The position numbers and the translations under genes are program-made. A DNA stretch of 64,000 bases from Deltaproteobacteria bacterium (GTDB lineage Bacteria > Desulfobacterota > Syntrophorhabdia > Syntrophorhabdales > Syntrophorhabdaceae): the NCBI GenBank assembly GCA_029777945.1, contig JAKORG010000080.1:18669-82668 (forward strand). The letters are read 5' to 3'. The notes below the pieces were generated by a model. It did not search any database and had not been told where the DNA came from. It saw only the letters and a list, made by a program, of their open reading frames with translations. This document shows, one piece after another, positions 35,644-44,225 of the stretch; within the stretch, counting starts at the first letter, position 1; every line of letters begins with the position of its first letter.

Positions 35644-35715
35644 GCCGACATAGCTCAGTGGTAGAGCAGCACACTCGTAATGCGCAGGTCGTGGGTTCAA
35701 ATCCCACTGTCGGCT
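35644..35715 (+). tRNA. tRNA-Thr (CGT anticodon)
   Basis: A cloverleaf can be folded: 7-bp acceptor GCCGACA/TGTCGGC, D arm GCTC..GAGC, anticodon loop CTCGTAA giving anticodon CGT, and T arm GTGGG-TTCAAAT-CCCAC. CCA is not encoded. The anticodon stem has one A-C mismatch (third pair). A TATAAT at 35630-35635 lies just upstream. Confidence 0.93.
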
Positions 35716-35859
35716 GATAAATTTCCCACACAAAGCTTTTATCATAACAAATGGTAATAACCTTTGTCTTTTAACCCAACAAATACCATTTAAGTAACAA
35801 ACCGCTCAATTATCCTTGACATTTTAGTTAAGGGATGTAATATAGTCCCTTAATAATAG

Positions 35860-37185
35860 ATGATTAAAACAATAAAGCATTTTGCAAAAAATACTATCTG
35901 GGAAATAGATATAGATAAGTTACCAGTATATAGAGCATATCCCATATTAATTCTAAGGATAATTTTTCTTGCCTTATTCAATTTCTACAAAAAAAATACC
36001 ATGGATCATGCCTCTGTGCTTACATATTACACAATACTGAACATTGTCCCTATCATTGCAGTTGTATTTAGCATTGCTAAGGGTTTTGGTATAGAAAGAT
36101 TTGTTGAAAAGCAAATTATGAAGATTGCATTAAATGCAAAGTGGCAGGTAGAAATTACACAACAGATTATAAGGTTTTCCATAAATCTTCTCGAACAGGC
36201 AAAGGGTGGTATAATTGCTGGGATAGGTATAATACTTCTTTTATGGACTGTAATAGCCATACTTGGAAAAATCGAATTTGCATTTAATAAAATTTGGGGC
36301 ATAAAAAAGGAGAGGACATTATCAAGAAAGTTTATAGATTACATGGCCATTTTTATTATTGCACCAATACTGTTTACGATTTCGAATAGTATAACAATTC
36401 TTATATCAACAAAGCTTGGGCCTGTAATGGCATTTTTAGGTTTTAAAGGAATAACGATAAATTTTATAAGCATATTGCTCAAATTATTATCTTACATTTC
36501 TTTTTGGTTATTGCTAACAGCAATGTATATGATTATGCCAAACACCAGGATACCTTTTATACCAGCAATAACAGGAGCAATAATCTCTGGGACATTATTA
36601 CAACTCATTCAATATGTTTATATAAATTTTCAAATAGGTGTTACCAAATATGGAGCAATATACGGAAGTCTTGCAGCACTGCCACTTTTTTTTATATGGA
36701 TAAAAACGAGCTGGATTATTGTTCTTTTCGGCGTTGAGATTGCGTATGCAACGGAAAATAGAAATGTTTATACCTGGAAACCTCACTATTTGGATGTTAG
36801 CGTCTACACCAAGAAGATTTTGTTGCTTTCTGTATTTAAACTTATATGCAAACAATTCTATGAAGTAAAACAACCCTTAACTATAAAAGAAATTTCCAGT
36901 ATCTTAAAGGTACCTATATTCATTATAAAAGATATTATGCAAGCCCTTATTTCTTCAAAGCTCGTTATAAAAGTTTCAGAAGATAATAAGGATAGCTTGT
37001 TTCAACCTGCAAGGCCGCCAGAAGAATTAACCATCGAAGATGTGCTTTTTGCCTTTGAAAATGCTGGAATCATATACGATACCGGAAAATCGGAATATCT
37101 TAAAGAAACAAAAGAATTATTAGATAGATTTAATATATCAATAAAGAATCTGCCAGAAAACTATAATATAAAAAAGATAATTTAA
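35860..37185 (+). CDS. YihY/BrkB family inner-membrane protein with C-terminal winged-helix-like domain
   Basis: A 441-residue protein. Residues ~28-310 form the six-helix YihY/virulence-factor BrkB domain (once called ribonuclease BN): DHASVLTYYTILNIVPI, KIEFAFNKIWGIKKERT, and YGSLAALPLFFIWIKTSWIIVLFGVEIAYA are its signatures. Residues ~325-440 look like a cytoplasmic winged-helix region (LTIKEISSILKVPIFIIKDIMQALISS). Function is unresolved across the family; transport or envelope roles are proposed. An ATG at 35860 is used, without an obvious ribosome site. It is convergent with the flx genes. Confidence 0.88.
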   Translation: MIKTIKHFAKNTIWEIDIDKLPVYRAYPILILRIIFLALFNFYKKNTMDHASVLTYYTILNIVPIIAVVFSIAKGFGIERFVEKQIMKIALNAKWQVEITQQIIRFSINLLEQAKGGIIAGIGIILLLWTVIAILGKIEFAFNKIWGIKKERTLSRKFIDYMAIFIIAPILFTISNSITILISTKLGPVMAFLGFKGITINFISILLKLLSYISFWLLLTAMYMIMPNTRIPFIPAITGAIISGTLLQLIQYVYINFQIGVTKYGAIYGSLAALPLFFIWIKTSWIIVLFGVEIAYATENRNVYTWKPHYLDVSVYTKKILLLSVFKLICKQFYEVKQPLTIKEISSILKVPIFIIKDIMQALISSKLVIKVSEDNKDSLFQPARPPEELTIEDVLFAFENAGIIYDTGKSEYLKETKELLDRFNISIKNLPENYNIKKII

Positions 37186-37225
37186 GTAAGAACAACCTGG
37201 GATAGCGATTTCAGTTGTCTTACTT
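37184..37225. terminator. Bidirectional terminator between yihY-like gene and flxA
   Basis: AAGTAAG-A-ACAAC (37184-37195) pairs with GTTGT-CTTACTT (37214-37225) with a single bulged A. A/T runs flank both sides. It lies exactly between convergent genes ending at 37185 and 37248. Confidence 0.7.
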
Positions 37226-37247
37226 TAAATTATCTTTTTAATTAAAA

Positions 37248-38075
37248 TTATAAGTCAGGTGGTAAATCTTTTAGCTGGGCCAAAGAAAATACTGGTCCGT
37301 CCTTACACACATATTTAGAACCAATGTTACATCTACCACAGATACCAATACCGCATTTCATTCTTTTCTCAAGGGTTGTTATTATCTGATCATCTTTAAA
37401 ATTTAATTTTACGAGATTCTGCAATACAAACTTAATCATTATAGGTGGACCGCAGGTAATAGCTATAGTGTTATCAGGTTTTGGAGCTACCTCATTTAAA
37501 ACTGTTGGCACAAAGCCTGTTCTTTTATCCCAACCAGGATATTCATTGTCCACTGTTAAAATAAGATTTACATCTGGTCTAGATTCCCATTCTTTTAAAT
37601 CATCTTTATAGCATAGGTCTGGTGGTGTCCTTGCCCCATAAATTATTGTGATATCTTCATAGTCTTTTCTGTTATCGAGCATAAAAAGTATAAGGGTCCT
37701 AAGGGGGGCAAGCCCTATACCACCCCCGATAAAAAGTATATTTTTACCTTTCATCTCCTCATAGGGAAACCAATTTCCGAGTGGTGCCCTGACACCTATC
37801 TGGTCACCTTCATGAAGTTCGTGTAATGCTGTTGTAACTTCACCTACCTTCATTACACTAAACTGGAGATATTCCATTCTTGTAGGGGGTGAATTTATAA
37901 CAAATGTAGATTCTCCAACGCCAAAGACCGACAATTGTCCAACCTGTCCTGGTTCAAATTTAAAGGTCTTCATCTTTTCATGGTCATTAAATACAACTTG
38001 AAATGATTTTATATTTGGAGTTTCTTCAATGATTTTCGTAATAGTTGCTAATTCAGGCAGGTAGGGATTTTTCAT
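37248..38075 (-). CDS. FAD/NAD(P)-binding oxidoreductase subunit (FlxA-like)
   Basis: A 275-residue ferredoxin-reductase-fold protein. The FAD half (about 1-105) and NAD half (IGGGIGLAPLRTLI near 115) are followed by a C-terminal 2Fe-2S site (CGIGICGRC...C). It resembles the gamma subunits of sulfhydrogenases and sulfite reductase AsrB, and as the last gene of hdrCBA-flxDCBA fits FlxA, the NADH-oxidising subunit of the Flx-Hdr complex. Its start overlaps the previous gene by 4 bp (ATGA type), so the two are translationally coupled. Confidence 0.85.
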   Translation of the reverse strand: MKNPYLPELATITKIIEETPNIKSFQVVFNDHEKMKTFKFEPGQVGQLSVFGVGESTFVINSPPTRMEYLQFSVMKVGEVTTALHELHEGDQIGVRAPLGNWFPYEEMKGKNILFIGGGIGLAPLRTLILFMLDNRKDYEDITIIYGARTPPDLCYKDDLKEWESRPDVNLILTVDNEYPGWDKRTGFVPTVLNEVAPKPDNTIAITCGPPIMIKFVLQNLVKLNFKDDQIITTLEKRMKCGIGICGRCNIGSKYVCKDGPVFSLAQLKDLPPDL

Positions 38076-39154
38076 GCTTCTCCCCCATTTGATGTTAAAG
38101 TCTTATTTTCACTATTTGTATCTGACAATTCATCTACAACTTTACTGATATCTACTGAAACAGGACAGTATCTTATACACCTGCCACACCCACAGCATGC
38201 GAGCACACCGTTGTATTTTTCAGGATAATATAAGAATTTATGTCCAACCCTATTTTTAAATCTATGAAATTTTGTGGGCCTTGGATTATGGCCGCTTGCT
38301 TCCAATGTAAAATGGGGAAACATACAGGCATCCCAGCTACGCAATCTTTCTGCTTCCCAAATCTTATTTTCATCTGTTATGTTGAAGCAGTAGCATGTTG
38401 GGCAGAGAAAAGTACATGCACCACAGCTTAAGCATTTACTAAGGGCTAATTCCCAAAAACTATCGTCATTAAATTTCTCTTGAGATATTTGGGGTTTTCC
38501 AGCCTTTTTAAAAGGGTTTTTTACCTTATTTTTTACATCTTCCTGTTTCTTTTGCGCTTCCTCAAGATATTTTGAACCGTCTTCAATGAATTTTGATTGG
38601 ATTACTGCCTTTCCTTTTTCTGTTACAGGTTCTAATACGAATCCGCCACTTACTTCTGTCATTAAAATATCTGAACCTTCTTTGTCTGATGGGGTGCTAC
38701 CAACGGCTGTGCAAAAGCATCCTGGAGAGACATTCGGACAACTAAAGCCAATTATAACGGTTTTCTCACGCCTTCCCACATAGTAAGGATCTGGTATGTC
38801 TGAATCCTTGTATACCCTATCGTAAACTGTAAAACCCTTTGCATCACAGGGTCTTGCAGCAAAGATAACTGTATCTTTAAAATCCATCTTCTCCTGTATT
38901 TTTACATCAATCTTATCAGGTTGTTCCTCTTTTTTTGAAAAAGTGAATGTTAATAAAGTTTCGTATTGGGGAAATATAACAGTTTTAGGCGGAATATTTG
39001 CAGGTCTATCGAGGCAGATAGTACTGTTTTCCTGAAACAGTTTAAAGGCAACTACATCATCATCTGCTACTGGAACATAAACAACAGATTTTGTTGCTAA
39101 TTCCTTTAAAAATTCCACTAAATTTTCTTTTTTAAGAAAGCCTAACTCTGTCAT
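38072..39154 (-). CDS. Iron-sulfur subunit, FlxB-like (AsrA / hydrogenase beta type)
   Basis: A 360-residue protein with an N-terminal ~230-residue domain of the kind found in AsrA and sulfhydrogenase beta subunits (FAARPCDAKGF and FSCPNVSPGCFC are typical Cys-bearing segments). Two 4Fe-4S ferredoxin motifs follow at the C-terminus (CLSCGACTFLCP...C and CCGCGRCIRYCP). It passes electrons between the flavin subunit and the rest of the Hdr-Flx complex. It overlaps both neighbours by 4 bp, showing strict translational coupling. The assignment rests on the order hdrCBA-flxDCBA plus these motifs. Confidence 0.82.
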   Translation of the reverse strand: MTELGFLKKENLVEFLKELATKSVVYVPVADDDVVAFKLFQENSTICLDRPANIPPKTVIFPQYETLLTFTFSKKEEQPDKIDVKIQEKMDFKDTVIFAARPCDAKGFTVYDRVYKDSDIPDPYYVGRREKTVIIGFSCPNVSPGCFCTAVGSTPSDKEGSDILMTEVSGGFVLEPVTEKGKAVIQSKFIEDGSKYLEEAQKKQEDVKNKVKNPFKKAGKPQISQEKFNDDSFWELALSKCLSCGACTFLCPTCYCFNITDENKIWEAERLRSWDACMFPHFTLEASGHNPRPTKFHRFKNRVGHKFLYYPEKYNGVLACCGCGRCIRYCPVSVDISKVVDELSDTNSENKTLTSNGGEA

Positions 39155-40110
39155 CCGATTTTATGCTCCTTAATTTTCAACTCATCTACATTAAAGGTAT
39201 ACATTGGTGGTTTATCATCAGGGTTTACCCCTGGCACATAATCAAACAATTCTTTCATTTCCAGATTAATCTTTCTCTTCAATGTATTTACTGGTATCCC
39301 CATGGGACATGCCCTTTCACACTCACCACACTCAACACACCTTCCAGCAAGATGAACTGTATGTATCAAATGAAACATGAATTTCTCTGTTAATGTAGCG
39401 CGCTGGCTTATCCAATGCGGTTCACGGCTCTCTGCAATACAGCTATCCTGGCATACACACATGGGGCAGGCATTTCTACACGCATAACAGCGAATACAGC
39501 GGTCGAACACCTTTTGCCAGTACGCCAGTTTTTCTTCAAGGCTCTTTTTATCAAATTCAATTATATCTTCATAGACACTCTCTTTTGGTTTATCTGACTT
39601 TATAGGGTCTCCGATTAAAATATCGTATATTAGAGGTGTTGGATACTGACATGTCTTACATTTATCAGGTGCTATATCCATTAAGGATAAAGTCTTGGTC
39701 TCTTTTTCGGTCTTTACATTAACATTGCCATTGTCTTCAAATGTTATATCATCGATATTTGCAAAATCTACTGCCTTTAATAGCTTTTTTAAGCTTATTA
39801 CGCCACTACAAGGTAAACCGATTATTTTTACATTCTCTCTATTTATCAGACCTTCTTGAATATATTGAACTATGGTTCTGCTATCGCAACCCTTAACTAT
39901 AACCCCTACCTTTTTTCTTTTTAATGACGGCAGATATGAAGCGAGATTGTGAACACATCTCTGATCCCATATTAATTGATCAACCTTATCTTGAGTATTT
40001 ATAAATAAAGGTGTTGCATGGACTTTATCGAATCCTTCTGTATAACCAATAACGATATCTACTTCGTTTAATATTTGTTTTACAGCATCTTTTAGCTTAT
40101 CTACTGACAC
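39151..40110 (-). CDS. Iron-sulfur subunit, FlxC-like
   Basis: A 319-residue protein. The N-terminal ~160 residues (VGVIVKGCDSRTIVQYIQEG and IIGLPCSGV) resemble the F420-hydrogenase/dehydrogenase beta-type fold used in related redox complexes. A CKTCQYP pair follows near 170, and two 4Fe-4S ferredoxin motifs lie in the C-terminal third (CIRCYACRNACPMC..C and CVECGECERACP). It is probably an electron wire between FlxD/HdrA and FlxB. It begins 3 bp after flxD and overlaps flxB by 4 bp. It has no usual catalytic motif of its own. Confidence 0.78.
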   Translation of the reverse strand: MSVDKLKDAVKQILNEVDIVIGYTEGFDKVHATPLFINTQDKVDQLIWDQRCVHNLASYLPSLKRKKVGVIVKGCDSRTIVQYIQEGLINRENVKIIGLPCSGVISLKKLLKAVDFANIDDITFEDNGNVNVKTEKETKTLSLMDIAPDKCKTCQYPTPLIYDILIGDPIKSDKPKESVYEDIIEFDKKSLEEKLAYWQKVFDRCIRCYACRNACPMCVCQDSCIAESREPHWISQRATLTEKFMFHLIHTVHLAGRCVECGECERACPMGIPVNTLKRKINLEMKELFDYVPGVNPDDKPPMYTFNVDELKIKEHKIG

Positions 40111-40113
40111 GCT

Positions 40114-40539
40114 TTAAGCCTCCCTTGTAAGATTCAACGGGCCCAATTTATGAATTACTTCAGTGAAATCTTTAACTACCTGCTGCCATCTTGCACCTTC
40201 TGATGCAGAAACCCATGTATAGTGAAATCTTCTGTGGTCGATTCCCAGAAAAGGAAGCAATCTCTTTAACATCTCAAGACGCCTTCTGGCATAAAAATTA
40301 CCATCAGAATAGTGACAGTCCCTTGGGTGACAACCAGATACGAGAACCCCATCTGCACCATTTAATAATGCTTTTACAACAAATAATGGGTTCACCCTAC
40401 CAGAACATGGAACTCTTATTATTCGGAGGTCTGTTGGCTGTTTGAAACGGCTTACTCCTGCTGTATCTGCACCACCATATGAACACCAGTTACATAGAAA
40501 ACCAACGATTTTCATTTCTTTATTTTCTAAGCCAGACAT
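40114..40539 (-). CDS. mvhD: MvhD/FlxD-type 2Fe-2S linker subunit
   Basis: A 141-residue protein of the MvhD/HdrD-delta family. The core FLCNWCSYGGADTAGVSR, VPCSGRV and SGCHPRDCHY carry five conserved cysteines that bind a 2Fe-2S cluster. In methanogens MvhD links a hydrogenase to HdrA; in bacterial Flx-Hdr complexes the same subunit (FlxD) links the NADH module to HdrA. It overlaps hdrA by 13 bp, consistent with a permanent partner. Cys replaces any Sec at the sites sometimes selenated in this family. Confidence 0.9.
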   Translation of the reverse strand: MSGLENKEMKIVGFLCNWCSYGGADTAGVSRFKQPTDLRIIRVPCSGRVNPLFVVKALLNGADGVLVSGCHPRDCHYSDGNFYARRRLEMLKRLLPFLGIDHRRFHYTWVSASEGARWQQVVKDFTEVIHKLGPLNLTREA

Positions 40540-42488
40540 AATGCATTTACCTCCGCCAGCAACTGATTATCTGTGAAATGCTGAAGCTGGATTGCACCAC
40601 ACGGGCAGGTTGATGTACATACACCACAGCCGGCACAGACAGTCTCTATTACATCGGCCACAATCCTACCATCTCGTAATTCTTTATCTTTTATGGCCTG
40701 GAATGGGCAGGTTCTTACACACTTTAAGCAGCCAATACATTTATTTATATCTACTTTAGCTACAGCAGGGTCTGATTCAAGCATATCCTTTGAGAAGAGT
40801 GCCAGGACTTTACTTGCCGCTGCACTACCCTGACCAACTGATGCAGGAATATCCTTCGGGCCCTGACATGCACCGGCAAGGAATACACCTGATGTGTTTG
40901 TCTCAACAGGTCTTAATTTTGGATGGCTTTCAACGTAAAAACCGAATGTATCATAAGAAATGTGTAATTTCTCTGCAAGGTGAGCGGCATCAGGATTTGA
41001 AAGCACTGCTGTTCCAAGGACAACAAGGTCTGCTTCTATCTCAACCTGTGAACCAAGAAGTGTATCCACTCCTTTTACAACCATCTTCTTTCCCTTTGGA
41101 TAGATCCTCGATACACGACCTCTTATATATTTAACACCATAATCTTCTTGAGCCCTGCGGGTAAACTCATCGTAGCCCTTGCCAGGAGATCTAATGTCCA
41201 TATAGAATACGTATGATTGAGAATCTGGTATGTGGTCTTTTGTAAGGATTGCCTGTTTTGCAATATACATACAACAGAAATTCGAACAATAAGGAATCCC
41301 AATAGACTTGTCCCTCGAGCCAGCACATGATACAAACACAATCGTCTTTGGTTCTATATGATCTGAAGGTCTCAAAATGTGACCTGCTGTAGGGCCTGAA
41401 GCGTTTAAAAGTCTTTCGTATTGTATACCAGATATTACATCAGGATATCGACCACCACCATACTCAGGTAATTTTTCGAGGTCAAGCAGACTGTAACCTG
41501 TGGCAACGATTATTGCACCAACTTCTTCTGTTACTATTTCATCCTGCATTTCATAATTTATTGCCTTTGTGGGACAAATCTTTGCACATACCCCACATTT
41601 ACCTTTTGTAAAATGTCTGCAATAATTGGGATCTATCTTTGCCTTCTTTGGAATGGCCTGTGGGAATGGAATATTTATAGCCTTTGTAGGTGCTACACCA
41701 AAATTAAAGTAGTCATAGGCATTACGGGATGGACATTTCTCCATGCATGCACCACAACCTGTGCATTTTGTCCAATCAACGTAAGTTGCCTTTTTTCTTA
41801 TCTTAATCTGGTAATTACCTACATAACCTTTAATTTCATCTATTTCTGAATAGGCGTAAAGTTTAATCTTATCGTGTTGTGCCACATCCACCATTTTTGG
41901 TCCAAGGATACATATAGAACAGTCTATGGTGGGGAATGTTTTATCCAATCTTGACATCATGCCACCAATACTCGGGCTCTTCTCAACGAGCACAACCTCA
42001 AGTCCACCATCTGCACAATCAAGGGCAGCCTGCATACCTGCAACACCACCGCCTATTACGAGCACCCTCTTATTAATTCTGAAGGATGACGAATAAAGAG
42101 GCCTATCCTGCATGACTTTGGCAACTGCCATTTTTACAACATCTATGGCCTTTTTCGTATTTGCTTCCTTGTCTTCACCTATCCAGGAGATATGCTCACG
42201 TATGTTAGCCATTTCGAAATAGTATCTATTTAAACCTGCCTTCTCTACGGTTTTTCTAAACGTAAGCTCATGCATCCTTGGTGAACAGGCAGCCACTACA
42301 ATTCTATTGAGATTATGGTCTTTTATAGCCTGCTTTATTTCATCCTGACCGGGCTCCGAGCATGTATACATATATGTTGTTGCATAAGCCACCCCTGGAA
42401 TTTTTCTTATAGCCTCTGCAACTGCCTTAACATCTACTGTTCCTGCTATATTATTGCCGCAATGACAAATAAAAACACCAACCCTCAT
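40527..42488 (-). CDS. hdrA: Heterodisulfide reductase subunit A (bifurcating flavoprotein)
   Basis: A 653-residue HdrA. The N-terminal region binds a cluster (GVFICHCGNNI, CSEPGQ, ACSPRMHE), the FAD Rossmann motif is IGGGVAGMQAALD at about 150, and several 4Fe-4S motifs follow: CTGCGACMEKCP, CRHFTKGKCGVCAKICP, and the C-terminal pair CIGCLKCVRTCP and CAGCGVCTSTCP. The flavin is the bifurcation site that splits electron pairs between ferredoxin and the HdrBC disulfide site. It follows hdrB with no gap and overlaps flxD. The length and motif set are normal, with all cysteines present. Confidence 0.95.
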   Translation of the reverse strand: MRVGVFICHCGNNIAGTVDVKAVAEAIRKIPGVAYATTYMYTCSEPGQDEIKQAIKDHNLNRIVVAACSPRMHELTFRKTVEKAGLNRYYFEMANIREHISWIGEDKEANTKKAIDVVKMAVAKVMQDRPLYSSSFRINKRVLVIGGGVAGMQAALDCADGGLEVVLVEKSPSIGGMMSRLDKTFPTIDCSICILGPKMVDVAQHDKIKLYAYSEIDEIKGYVGNYQIKIRKKATYVDWTKCTGCGACMEKCPSRNAYDYFNFGVAPTKAINIPFPQAIPKKAKIDPNYCRHFTKGKCGVCAKICPTKAINYEMQDEIVTEEVGAIIVATGYSLLDLEKLPEYGGGRYPDVISGIQYERLLNASGPTAGHILRPSDHIEPKTIVFVSCAGSRDKSIGIPYCSNFCCMYIAKQAILTKDHIPDSQSYVFYMDIRSPGKGYDEFTRRAQEDYGVKYIRGRVSRIYPKGKKMVVKGVDTLLGSQVEIEADLVVLGTAVLSNPDAAHLAEKLHISYDTFGFYVESHPKLRPVETNTSGVFLAGACQGPKDIPASVGQGSAAASKVLALFSKDMLESDPAVAKVDINKCIGCLKCVRTCPFQAIKDKELRDGRIVADVIETVCAGCGVCTSTCPCGAIQLQHFTDNQLLAEVNALCLA

Positions 42489-43457
42489 TTATGGGTTCTC
42501 CTCTTCTTGTGTCTCTTGTTTTTTTACTTCTTTTTTCTTTCCCTTTTCTTGTTCCTGTTTTAACAGTTCGTGCTGTTCCTTTGTGAGTCTTGAGTGAACA
42601 AAATTATCAGCACTTACTATTAATTTATCTAAACCAAGCTCTTTTGGTGAGTATCCATATGCAAGACCCATTATCTGGGTAAAATATAGAACAGGTATAT
42701 TAAAATTTGATCCAGTTGTTTTATTTATCTGTTCCTGTCTTAAATCGAGATTCTGCTGACAGAGTGGACATGCAACAGCAATACAGTTAGCACCGGCCTC
42801 AATTGCCATAGATATTACCTTTGCAGATAGTCTATTGACCATATCTTTCTTTGGGACACCAAATGCAGCACCACAACATTCAACTTTGAACGCAAAATCG
42901 CATACCTCAATACCTATGGCAGATAAAATTTTATCCATTGAAATTGGATTTTCAGGGTCATCAAATTGGGCTAATTTTGGCGGTCTGTTTGTTATACATC
43001 CGTAATAAGGGGCAACTTTCATATCTGGGATTACATGGGTTACCCTTTTTGTTATTTCATCTAATCCTACATCTTCATACAGAACCTGAAGGGTTGATTT
43101 TGCATATACGCCACAGTTATATTTTTCATCGAGTAGTTCGTTTACCTTTTCTTTAAAGGTTTCATCCTTTTCCATAAAATATTGAGCCTTCTTGAATGCC
43201 ATAAGACATGCTGGACAAGGCACCGCTACAGTGTCCAACCCCATTTTTTCTATTATTGAGAGATTTCTTGCAGCCAGGGCTGCTGCAAATACATGGTCTA
43301 TTGTATGTGCTGGTGTTGAACCGCAACAACTCCAGTCTTCAGGCTCAATGTAATCTACCCCTAATGCATCAAATATGAGCCTCACTGATTTGTCATATTC
43401 TACTGCAGTCCCCTCAAGGGAACAACCTGAATAATATGCATATCTCTTATTAGCCAT
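42489..43457 (-). CDS. hdrB: Heterodisulfide reductase subunit B
   Basis: A 322-residue protein with two CCG domains. The first has the WSCCGSTPAH segment near 42, with CPACLMAF downstream, and the second has ECCGAAFG near 213 with CPLCQQNL. These cysteines hold the two noncubane 4Fe-4S clusters that reduce the disulfide (CoM-S-S-CoB in methanogens; a DsrC-type or other thiol partner in bacteria). A C-terminal Lys/Glu/Gln-rich tail of about 35 residues is an extension. It overlaps hdrC by 8 bp and abuts hdrA. Confidence 0.93.
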   Translation of the reverse strand: MANKRYAYYSGCSLEGTAVEYDKSVRLIFDALGVDYIEPEDWSCCGSTPAHTIDHVFAAALAARNLSIIEKMGLDTVAVPCPACLMAFKKAQYFMEKDETFKEKVNELLDEKYNCGVYAKSTLQVLYEDVGLDEITKRVTHVIPDMKVAPYYGCITNRPPKLAQFDDPENPISMDKILSAIGIEVCDFAFKVECCGAAFGVPKKDMVNRLSAKVISMAIEAGANCIAVACPLCQQNLDLRQEQINKTTGSNFNIPVLYFTQIMGLAYGYSPKELGLDKLIVSADNFVHSRLTKEQHELLKQEQEKGKKKEVKKQETQEEENP

Positions 43458-44016
43458 GTTTCTTCAAGCTTTCCTGATATCTTTCGAAAATCTTTGCCAC
43501 TTTTTCACTTCCCCTAATCTTCTTTGGTAAAAAATGTATCTTGTTATGTGCCAATACCTTTGGTCCTAAATCCGAATCTGTAAAAAGATGACCTGACCTC
43601 AAATTATATGAAATGAGTGTTCCCACCTCATATAATCTTCCAAACTTTTTAATAGAATCAAGAAAAGAGTCATAAAATGTCTTTATATCCTTCTCCGATA
43701 CCTTATTTTCCCTTCGAGCCATAATTCTCAAAACATCCATAATATGTGCCACGTCGATTTCGCATGGACATCTTGTTGTGCATGTCTCACATGTTGCGCA
43801 AAGCCATATTGCCTTTGAAGTGAGGATTGTCTCTTTTTGACCTGTCTGAATGAGTCTCATTACCTGGCTTACAGGGTAATCAAAGAAATTCGAATAGGGA
43901 CATCCAGCAGTGCAATTTCCACACTGGTAACAGAGAGAAGGATCCTGGCCGCTTTCTTTTTTTACCTCTTCAATGAAATTCCAATCAGTGCTTTCTGTTA
44001 AGTTGATGGTTTTCAT
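43450..44016 (-). CDS. hdrC: Heterodisulfide reductase subunit C
   Basis: A 188-residue iron-sulfur protein with two 4Fe-4S motifs, CYQCGNCTAGCP (near 34-45) and CATCETCTTRCPCEID (near 73-88), as in HdrC. It relays electrons from HdrA to HdrB. It is the first gene of the seven-gene operon, whose members overlap or abut. No good ribosome site is seen within 10 nt of the ATG. Confidence 0.92.
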   Translation of the reverse strand: MKTINLTESTDWNFIEEVKKESGQDPSLCYQCGNCTAGCPYSNFFDYPVSQVMRLIQTGQKETILTSKAIWLCATCETCTTRCPCEIDVAHIMDVLRIMARRENKVSEKDIKTFYDSFLDSIKKFGRLYEVGTLISYNLRSGHLFTDSDLGPKVLAHNKIHFLPKKIRGSEKVAKIFERYQESLKKHG

Positions 44017-44047
44017 TTTTTATACATCCATTATTTTATTTGTGAAA

Positions 44048-44077
44048 CATTTAGCATGATTTTAAATTCCTTGTCAA
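44048..44077 (-). promoter_or_regulatory. Promoter of the hdr-flx operon
   Basis: Minus strand TTGACA (44077-44072) and an extended -10 TGC-TAAATG (44053-44048) are 18 bp apart, about 35-60 nt upstream of hdrC. The rest of the 209-bp gap to ppdK is very AT-rich. Confidence 0.5.
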
Positions 44078-44225
44078 CATTTTTTTAAAAAATTTTATTT
44101 TTTATAGTGAATTTTGCAATTTTTTATTAACACCAAAATGTATATTTTAAAGAAATTCTTGTTATTTCATTTATATATATCAATTTTTCGAAATTATAAT
44201 TTTTCACTATAATAAACACATGAAA

